Assembly (NCBI GenBank): GCA_031267345.1
Contig: JAIRZG010000224.1
Location: forward strand, 1 to 10,509
Source: Zoogloeaceae bacterium
Lineage (GTDB): Bacteria; Pseudomonadota; Gammaproteobacteria; Burkholderiales; Rhodocyclaceae
Direction: 5' to 3'
Length of the DNA: 10,509 nucleotides
This document shows positions 4,994 through 10,509 of the stretch, piece after piece. The first letter of the stretch is position 1. Every line of letters starts with the position of its first letter. A program made the position numbers and the translations under genes. Under the pieces are notes generated by a model that saw only the letters and a program-made list of their open reading frames with translations, was not told the origin of the DNA and did not search any database.

Positions 4994-7900
4994 ATGGCTA
5001 CAGACAAGAGCACCAAAAGCAAACGTATAGAAACTGCGAAGAACGCATCGCGCAGGAAATCTGTAAAAACGGTGGCGCAAACCACGCCGCGCAAGACAAA
5101 CGCGAAAACGTCCGGCGACGTGAAAAAAGCGTCGACAGATAAGTCCGCCCGCAAGGTCGTCGCGCCGGAGACCGTAAAACCCGCATCCCGCGCCACTGCC
5201 AGACAAAAAGAGGCGTCCGCGCGCGCAACGGCAAGGACGGCAGCAAAGACCGCCGCGTCGCCCGCAAAAACGGTCGCAACAAAACCCGCGCCAGAGAAAA
5301 AACCCGCGCCCGTCAAAGCTACAAGCAAGGTAACGCCCAAAACGCCGACCAAGGCCGCGCCCAACCAGACACCCGCCCAAACTGTGGGCAAGGCTGCGCC
5401 CAAAACGCCATCCGCCAAAGTCGTTAAACCCGCCCGAAGCGCCGCGAAAGAGACGGCGGAAAAAGCGCCGCCGAAAAAGGGCGCAGAGGCCAGTGTTACC
5501 GTCAAAAAAACAGCAAGCGAAGCCAGCACGAAAAAGACGGTAAGGACGGCGGCAAAGACCGCGCCAGAGAAAAAACCTGCGCCCGTCAAGACTGTAGGCA
5601 AGGTAACGCCCAAAGCGCCGACCAAGGCCGCGCCCAACCAAACACCTGCCCGAACGCCTGCCAAAACTACGGGCAAGGTCGCGTCGGAGACCGCAAAACC
5701 CGCCTCCCGCACCACTGCCAGACAAAAGGAGGCGTCCGCGCGCACACCGGCAAGGACGGCGACAAAGACCGCCGCGTCGCCCGCAAAAACGGTCGCAACA
5801 AAACCCGCGCCAGAGAAAAAACCTGCGCCCGTCAAGGCTGCAAGCAAGGTAACGCCCAAAGCGCCGACCAAGGCCGCGCCCAACCAAACGCCTGCCCAAA
5901 CTGCGGGCAAGGTCGCGCCCAAAGCGCCATCCGCCAAAGTCGTCAAACCCGCCCGGAGCGCCGCGAAAGAGACGGCGGAAAAAGCGCCGCCGAAAAAGGG
6001 CGCAAAGGCCAGCGTTACCGTCAAAAAAACAGCAAGCAAAGCAAACGCGAAAGAGACGGCAAGGATGGCGGCAAAGGCCGCAAAGGAAGCCGCCAGGGCG
6101 GCGGAAAAAGCCGCGAAAGAGGCGGCGAAGGAAGCGGAAAAAGCCGCGAAAGAGGCTGCCAGGGCAGCCGCCAAAGCCGCAAAGGAAGCGGCAAAGGAAG
6201 CAGCGGTGGCCATGAAAGCAGCCAGGACGCGGCTCAGCAAAAAAGAGCAGCGGGCGGCAGCGGCGGAAAACATTCTGAATGCGGTCAATGGCGCCGCGCA
6301 GCCGGAAATCGACGTTGAAACGCGCAAGCGGCGTCTGAAGGATCTGATCAAGCTGGGCAAGGAACGCGGCTATCTGACCCACGCCGAAATCAACGACCAT
6401 CTGCCGGATGACGTGGTGGACGCCGAGCAGATTGAGTCCATCATCAGCACCTTCAGTGGCATGAACATCAAGGTATTTGACGAAGCGCCCGCCGAGGAAG
6501 ATCTGCTGTTGTCCGATACGCCTGCCGCCACCCCCGGCGACGATGACGACGAGGACGATGAACCCATGCGGGTGCTGCTCTCCACCGTCGATTCCGAATT
6601 TGGCCGCACGACCGATCCGGTGCGCATGTACATGCGCGAGATGGGTTCCGTGGAGCTTTTGACCCGCGAGGGCGAAATTGAAATCGCCAAGCGCATCGAA
6701 GAAGGCTTGAAGCATATGGTGCAGGCCATTTCCGCCTGCCCTTCCACCATTGCCGAAATTCTGGAAATGGTCGCCAAGGTGGAAAAGGACGAAATCCGCA
6801 TTGACGAGCTGGTCGATGGTCTGGTCGATGGCCTGGTCGATCCGGACGCGCCGGAAAAGGAAAAGGAACAGACGGAAGACGAGGTGGAAGAAGCCGAGGC
6901 CGAAGACAGCGACAAGGAAGGCAAGGACGAAGACAACGAGGAATCGGATGAAGACGCCGAAAGCCGCGCCGCTTCCGCTTCTCTGGCGCAATTGAAAGTG
7001 GACGCGCTGGCGCACTTCAGGCGTATTCGCACCGATTACGGCAAAATGCTCCGCGCCCTGAACAGCAAGGGGTCGCAGCACAAAAGCTATCTTGCCCTGC
7101 AACAGCAAATCAGCAACGAACTGCTGAATATCCGTTTCACTTCCCGCGTCATTGAACGCTTTTGCGACAGCGTGCGCGGCATGGTTGAGCGTGTGCGCGA
7201 ATCCGAGCGCAACATTCAGCGCATCTGCGTAGACAAGGTGCGTATGCCGCGCTCCAGTTTTCTGGAAAATTTTCGCGGCAACGAAACCCGTTTGGAATGG
7301 GTGGCGGCGGAAGTCGCCAACGCGCCCAAACATTATGCCGACATATTGGAGCGCAACGCCCCCAATATCCGCGAGGAGCAACAAAAACTCATCGACCTGC
7401 AAAATCGTCTGGGGTTGTCCCTGAAAGAACTGAAGGACATCTACAAGCAGATGAGCAGCGGCGAGGCCAAGGCCAGAGGAGCCAAGCGCGAGATGACCGA
7501 AGCCAATCTGCGGCTGGTCATTTCCATCGCCAAAAAGTACACCAATCGCGGCCTGCAATTCCTTGATCTGATTCAGGAAGGCAATATCGGCCTGATGAAA
7601 GCCGTCGACAAATTCGAGTATCGGCGCGGCTACAAGTTTTCCACCTACGCCACTTGGTGGATCCGTCAGGCCATCACCCGCTCGATTGCCGATCAGGCGC
7701 GCACCATCCGCATTCCGGTGCACATGATCGAGACCATCAACAAGATGAACCGCATCAGCCGCCAGATTTTGCAGGAAACCGGCTTTGAACCCGATGCGGC
7801 GACACTGGCGGAAAAAATGGAAATGCCGGAAGACAAGGTACGCAAGATCATGAAAATTTCCAAGGAGCCGATCTCCATGGAAACGCCCATTGGCGATGAT

Positions 7901-8209
7901 GACGATTCGCATCTGGGCGACTTCATCGAAGACACCGCAACGCTGGCGCCCGCCGACGCCGCCATGTATTCCAGTTTGAGGGGAGTCACAGCGGAAATAC
8001 TGGATACCCTGACACAGCGGGAGGCCAAGGTGCTGCGGATGCGTTTTGGCATTGAAATGAACAACGACCACACGCTGGAAGAAGTCGGCAAACAGTTCGA
8101 TGTCACCCGCGAGCGCATCCGGCAAATCGAAGCCAAGGCGCTCAGAAAACTGCGCCACCCCACCCGTTCCGACCGACTCCGCAGTTTTGTCGATACGAAC
8201 GGCAATTAA
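4994..8209 (+). CDS. rpoD: Housekeeping sigma factor RpoD (sigma-70) with a very long Lys/Ala/Pro-rich N-terminal extension
   Basis: Primary sigma factor, 1071 residues against 613 in E. coli. Residues 1-406 are low-complexity and basic, rich in K/A/P/T, with a 120-residue block at 58-177 repeated at 231-350, a partial copy near 190-219, and an A/K/E-rich stretch at 358-406. Region 1.1 begins near 445 (LKDLIKLGKERGYLTHAEINDHLPDD). Region 1.2 is near 541 (DPVRMYMREMG), after an acidic DDDDEDDE patch at 516. The non-conserved region contains an acidic run at about 617-660. Regions 2.1-2.4 run from 836, including the W888/W889 promoter-melting pair, and the region 4.2 helix-turn-helix lies near 1027-1053. 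The core is nearly identical to E. coli. The ATG at 4994 has an AGGG about 6 nt upstream; internal ATGs at codons 358 and 407 are possible alternative starts. Confidence 0.97.
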   Translation: MATDKSTKSKRIETAKNASRRKSVKTVAQTTPRKTNAKTSGDVKKASTDKSARKVVAPETVKPASRATARQKEASARATARTAAKTAASPAKTVATKPAPEKKPAPVKATSKVTPKTPTKAAPNQTPAQTVGKAAPKTPSAKVVKPARSAAKETAEKAPPKKGAEASVTVKKTASEASTKKTVRTAAKTAPEKKPAPVKTVGKVTPKAPTKAAPNQTPARTPAKTTGKVASETAKPASRTTARQKEASARTPARTATKTAASPAKTVATKPAPEKKPAPVKAASKVTPKAPTKAAPNQTPAQTAGKVAPKAPSAKVVKPARSAAKETAEKAPPKKGAKASVTVKKTASKANAKETARMAAKAAKEAARAAEKAAKEAAKEAEKAAKEAARAAAKAAKEAAKEAAVAMKAARTRLSKKEQRAAAAENILNAVNGAAQPEIDVETRKRRLKDLIKLGKERGYLTHAEINDHLPDDVVDAEQIESIISTFSGMNIKVFDEAPAEEDLLLSDTPAATPGDDDDEDDEPMRVLLSTVDSEFGRTTDPVRMYMREMGSVELLTREGEIEIAKRIEEGLKHMVQAISACPSTIAEILEMVAKVEKDEIRIDELVDGLVDGLVDPDAPEKEKEQTEDEVEEAEAEDSDKEGKDEDNEESDEDAESRAASASLAQLKVDALAHFRRIRTDYGKMLRALNSKGSQHKSYLALQQQISNELLNIRFTSRVIERFCDSVRGMVERVRESERNIQRICVDKVRMPRSSFLENFRGNETRLEWVAAEVANAPKHYADILERNAPNIREEQQKLIDLQNRLGLSLKELKDIYKQMSSGEAKARGAKREMTEANLRLVISIAKKYTNRGLQFLDLIQEGNIGLMKAVDKFEYRRGYKFSTYATWWIRQAITRSIADQARTIRIPVHMIETINKMNRISRQILQETGFEPDAATLAEKMEMPEDKVRKIMKISKEPISMETPIGDDDDSHLGDFIEDTATLAPADAAMYSSLRGVTAEILDTLTQREAKVLRMRFGIEMNNDHTLEEVGKQFDVTRERIRQIEAKALRKLRHPTRSDRLRSFVDTNGN
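5165..5524 (+). repeat. rpoD internal repeat, copy 1
   Basis: A 360-bp segment coding residues 58-177, repeated at 5684-6043 with an offset of exactly 519 bp (173 codons). By hand alignment about 107 of 120 residues are identical, and most differences are single substitutions. Copy 1 runs from a PETVKPASR block to a VKKTASEA block. The length and offset keep the reading frame. Confidence 0.9.
5561..5650 (+). repeat. rpoD internal repeat, partial middle copy
   Basis: A shorter copy of the APEKKPAPVK..KVTPKAPTKAAPNQTPA core (residues about 190-219). Its CCAGAG start at 5564 is 273 bp after that of copy 1 (5291) and 246 bp before that of copy 2 (5810). Both distances are multiples of three. Confidence 0.85.
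5684..6043 (+). repeat. rpoD internal repeat, copy 2
   Basis: Second copy of the 360-bp block (residues 231-350), aligned base for base with copy 1 without visible indels. It ends just before the A/K/E-rich helical stretch. Confidence 0.9.
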
Positions 8210-8241
8210 GCGCCGCCAGTGCGCGTGTAACGAGGGCTTGT

Positions 8242-9003
8242 ATGCACAAGACATGGGAAACCGGGCTGTGGGCGCTGATGCTGTGGGCGCTGGCTTCCGT
8301 ATGCAGCGCCGAAGGCATTTACGATCTGGATGTGTTGGCGGCGCGAACGGAAGGCGGCAATACACACCTGCTCGTGCGACTGACCGATAACGGCACTCCC
8401 TGGGAATGGGACAGGCCACAGCAAAGCGGTTTTTTCAACGCGCCGACCCGTTGCGCGGCGCAATTTGCCGAATACGCGAAACATGATGCCGACGCTGGGT
8501 ACAAGTGCTATGTCGTGCGCCTGTGGGAAAGCGAACAACCCCAACCTGTCGTCAAGGTGCATATTCTCGACAACCTCCGCGAGTACGGCTATGTGCTGTT
8601 GAGCTATCCTTCTCCTTTTGGGGCAGACAAGTCGCGTGAGCGCCGGATTCGTATCCAGATGGGCGTAAACGGCTATTACAACGCAAACTTCGAGGATACC
8701 CTGGGCACGGTAGAATCATTCGCCAGCGTTGAGCATGATCCAAGAATGCCGGAACCCATGCCGACCCTTGAGCCTGCCCGGCCTTGGCATTGGCTGTATA
8801 TCGATGCGGACATCCGGTTGAATCTCCTGTACAGCCAACTCGTGGACGCGCCGGATTTCCCCACCTTGCGGGTTTCGCAACGACAATGGGTAAAGGAAAA
8901 AGAAACCCGGTGCAGCACGGACCCCCTCTGGCGTTGCCGTTGGCAGATGACGGCCGAGCGCGTGAACGACCTCAGACGCCTGCTCGAATCGGTAGAATAT
9001 TGA
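8242..9003 (+). CDS. Secreted protein of unknown function with an LprI-like C-terminal region
   Basis: A 253-residue protein I do not recognise as a whole. Residues 1-23 look like a Sec signal peptide (short positive start, hydrophobic LWALMLWALASV core, likely cleavage after SA at 22-23). C21 is not in a good lipobox because V precedes it, so a lipoprotein is less likely. The middle part is mixed and strand-like, with two cysteines (TRC and YKCY) that could pair. Residues about 187-250 fit the LprI/DUF1311 pattern: LNxxY, then QRxWVKxKExxC (C224), a second cysteine at 232, and TxERxxxLRxLL. That family includes periplasmic lysozyme-inhibitor-like proteins, but function is unproven. A GAGGG lies about 7 nt upstream of the ATG. 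It starts 32 bp after rpoD with no terminator and 19 bp before murI, so cotranscription is likely. Confidence 0.8.
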   Translation: MHKTWETGLWALMLWALASVCSAEGIYDLDVLAARTEGGNTHLLVRLTDNGTPWEWDRPQQSGFFNAPTRCAAQFAEYAKHDADAGYKCYVVRLWESEQPQPVVKVHILDNLREYGYVLLSYPSPFGADKSRERRIRIQMGVNGYYNANFEDTLGTVESFASVEHDPRMPEPMPTLEPARPWHWLYIDADIRLNLLYSQLVDAPDFPTLRVSQRQWVKEKETRCSTDPLWRCRWQMTAERVNDLRRLLESVEY

Positions 9004-9022
9004 ACGCCATCGGCTGACCGCC

Positions 9023-9805
9023 ATGCCGCATCAACCCATCGGCGTATTTGATTCAGGACTGGGCGGCCTGACCGTGTTGCAATCCCTGCGCGCGCGTTTG
9101 CCGGATGAGGATTTCATCTACTTTGCCGACACCCGCCACCTGCCTTACGGCGACAAGCCTGAAACCTTCATTCAGACGCGCGGTCAGCGCATCGCCGCCG
9201 CGCTGGCGAAATGCGGCTGCAAGGCCATCGTCGTCGCCTGCAACACCGCCACCGCCGCCGCCGCTGAAAACATCCGCGCGCAGCTCGCCCTGCCGGTCAT
9301 CGCGCTGGAACCCGCCATCAAACCAGCGGCGGCGCTGACCCGAAATGGCATCCTCGGCGTCCTCGCCACCACCCGCACCCTGACCAGCCGCCGCTTCGCC
9401 CAACTGGTCAAAAGCCACGCCCCCAACGCCAAGGTCATCACGCAAGCCTGCCCCGGCCTTGCCGAAGCCATCGAAGCCGAAGGGCCAGAGAGCGTGGCAG
9501 TCGAAACCCTGCTGGACACCTGCGTGCGCCCGCTCGCGGACGCCCGCGCCGATGTCGTCGTGCTTGGCTGCACCCATTATCCGTGGGTCAGGGCAGGCAT
9601 TGCGCAACGTCTTTCGCCGACAACGACCCTGGTCGACACGGGCGAAGCCGTCGCCCGTCAGGTCGAACGCCGACTGACGCAGGAAAGCCGTCTGGGCGGT
9701 CATGGTCGGCTGCGCTTTGCCACCAGCGGCGATCCCCTTCAGGTCGGCGCGACCCTCGCCCGCCTCTGCGCCATTTCCATGCCGGTGGAAAGCTGGACAG
9801 TGTAA
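9023..9805 (+). CDS. murI: Glutamate racemase MurI
   Basis: Cytoplasmic cofactor-independent racemase converting L- to D-glutamate for the peptidoglycan stem peptide. It has 260 residues, the normal size. Active-site features are intact: D10-S11 in FDSGLGGLTV, YFADTRHLPYG at 33-43, the first catalytic cysteine C73 in VACNTA, and the second, C183, in LGCTHYPW with H185. The aspartate/glutamate racemase fold duplication is evident from the paired cysteine motifs. The start at 9023 gives the family-typical IGVFDSG entry after five residues. There is no clear Shine-Dalgarno, and the preceding secreted-protein gene ends 19 bp upstream, so coupling is plausible. Confidence 0.97.
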   Translation: MPHQPIGVFDSGLGGLTVLQSLRARLPDEDFIYFADTRHLPYGDKPETFIQTRGQRIAAALAKCGCKAIVVACNTATAAAAENIRAQLALPVIALEPAIKPAAALTRNGILGVLATTRTLTSRRFAQLVKSHAPNAKVITQACPGLAEAIEAEGPESVAVETLLDTCVRPLADARADVVVLGCTHYPWVRAGIAQRLSPTTTLVDTGEAVARQVERRLTQESRLGGHGRLRFATSGDPLQVGATLARLCAISMPVESWTV

Positions 9806-9829
9806 CCATCTGTACAGTGGGAGAGAAGG

Positions 9830-9969
9830 CGGGATTTTGGAGAAAGTCGGGGGAGAGTTGGAGAGAGGGGCGACCGTTCTGTTTGCAAGACGGTTGGTTG
9901 GGGTTGAACCGCCGCACCCCCTCTCCCACAAGGGGAGAGGGGGTGAAAGGTCGCCCCTGCAATATCCCG
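9830..9969. repeat. Nested inverted-repeat element downstream of murI (REP- or MITE-like)
   Basis: Three concentric inverted repeats lie between two convergent genes. The outer is CGGGAT (9830-9835) with ATCCCG (9964-9969). The middle is AGGGGCGACC (9866-9875) with GGTCGCCCCT (9949-9958). The inner is a perfect 13-bp stem (9915-9927 with 9933-9945, CACCCCCTCTCCC type) around a 5-nt loop. A further imperfect stem (ACCGTTCT with AGACGGT) lies at about 9873-9895. The CCCTCTCCC..GGGAGAGGG palindrome resembles abundant intergenic repeats of proteobacteria. There is no T-run, so it is not a standard terminator. Confidence 0.6.
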
Positions 9970-9978
9970 AAACTGGTC

Positions 9979-10509
9979 TCAAAAGGCGTAATTTACCCGC
10001 GCCGTTCCGGTGACGCCTTCACGCTTTCCGGCGTAGCCTTGCAGGCCGACATTCAGCGTCAGCGCCTTGTTCCGGGCAGGGGTTAGCGTCAGGCCGAGTT
10101 CGCCGATGGTGGTGAAGCCTTTGAGATCGGGGGATTTTATGGCGTAGCCGTGGGTTTTGGCTTTGGCCTCGCCGTCAAACTCCTGCTCGCCCGCGAGGCC
10201 AGCGTAGAGGCGGGTGCTGGTGTTCAGGTTTTTGCTGTAGCGCGCGCCGATTCTCAGGCGTTGCGAATCCACGGCGTCGAACTTCACTTCATCTCCGGTG
10301 GAAAGCCTCACTTTATCTCCTTCCCGCCGTGTCCAGAAGACCTTGCCGTAGAAATCAAGATCGGCGGCGTCGGAAAGTTTCCAGATATAACCCGCGCCCA
10401 GATGCAACCCGTAGTAGGCGCTTTTGGCGTCGTACTTTGCTCTGTTGCCTTGGCTGTCGAGCAGGTCTTTGCTTTGAAAATCGCTTTTCACCCGTCCGAT
10501 ACGCGCGCT
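9979..10509 (-). CDS. Autotransporter beta-barrel domain, C-terminal part only
   Basis: The last 176 codons of a gene that runs off the right edge; the frame is open from the edge (S-A-R-I-G-R-V-K..). The sequence is an outer-membrane autotransporter barrel (type V secretion): alternating strands such as YYGLHLGAGYIWKLS and DLDFYGKVFWTRREGD, then STGDEVKFDAVDSQRLRIGARY, FTTIGELGLTLTP, and VGLQGYAGKREGVTG. It ends in NYAF, the terminal aromatic residue expected for BAM-dependent insertion. The passenger domain that would define its role is outside the window. A GTG at 10491-10489 is internal, not the true start. It converges on murI across the repeat element. Confidence 0.9.
   Translation of the reverse strand, partial: SARIGRVKSDFQSKDLLDSQGNRAKYDAKSAYYGLHLGAGYIWKLSDAADLDFYGKVFWTRREGDKVRLSTGDEVKFDAVDSQRLRIGARYSKNLNTSTRLYAGLAGEQEFDGEAKAKTHGYAIKSPDLKGFTTIGELGLTLTPARNKALTLNVGLQGYAGKREGVTGTARVNYAF

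Noticed and set aside
5165..6043. The rpoD repeats as a CRISPR-like or mobile repeat array
   Set aside because: The repeats are long, in frame, protein-coding and only two to three in number, with no regular short spacers, so they are internal gene duplications.
4969..6360. A 463-codon antisense frame with Ala/Phe/Val-rich, membrane-like sequence opposite the rpoD extension
   Set aside because: It is the reverse-frame image of the Lys/Ala/Pro repeats; the apparent hydrophobic helices arise from GCN and AAR codons read backwards. There is no domain match or independent signal.
4415..8419. A 1334-codon open frame antisense to rpoD, running from the end of dnaG to the next gene
   Set aside because: Its length follows from the codon use of the strongly conserved sense gene, where few sense codons give antisense stops. 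Its product is a low-complexity mirror of the sense codons (H/F/G/R-rich) with no recognisable domain.
9915..9945. The 13-bp hairpin as an intrinsic terminator for murI or the autotransporter gene
   Set aside because: The stem is strong, but no T-run follows it on either strand, so it does not meet the intrinsic-terminator pattern.

Overview
The window looks like chromosomal DNA of a fairly GC-rich Gram-negative proteobacterium, most likely a betaproteobacterium. The evidence is a divisome gene set in the usual order, an rpsU-yqeY-dnaG-rpoD macromolecular-synthesis cluster, an S21 and RpoD core of proteobacterial type, and an autotransporter beta-barrel. The genus cannot be fixed from the sequence alone. 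I see no tRNA, rRNA, CRISPR array, integrase or transposase.

Layout. Positions 1-2041 (minus strand) hold the start of the dcw cell-division cluster: mraZ, rsmH, ftsL and the first 128 codons of ftsI, joined by short overlaps. A 403-bp AT-richer divergent region (2042-2444) carries a phased array of MraZ-type boxes upstream of mraZ, a TATAAT promoter inside a palindrome upstream of rpsU, and a further unexplained palindrome. Positions 2445-8209 (plus strand) hold rpsU, an intrinsic terminator, yqeY, dnaG and rpoD. Positions 8242-9805 hold a secreted protein of unknown function with an LprI-like C-terminal part, then murI (glutamate racemase). After a nested inverted-repeat element (about 9830-9969), the 3' end of an autotransporter gene enters on the minus strand and runs off the window.

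How the genes fit together. The two divergent blocks couple functions tied to growth rate: divisome and septal peptidoglycan synthesis on one side, and translation initiation (S21), replication priming (DnaG) and housekeeping transcription (RpoD) on the other. murI supplies D-glutamate for peptidoglycan and so fits the wall theme.

The most unusual feature is RpoD. At 1071 residues it carries about 440 residues of Lys/Ala/Pro-rich, histone-H1-like sequence in front of a normal sigma-70 core. This extension contains a 360-bp segment duplicated at an exact 519-bp spacing, with a third partial copy between, all in frame. Other points for a second look are a four-codon start/stop relay between yqeY and dnaG, the 10-bp-phased mraZ operator, the palindrome around the rpsU -10 box, and the repeat element downstream of murI.
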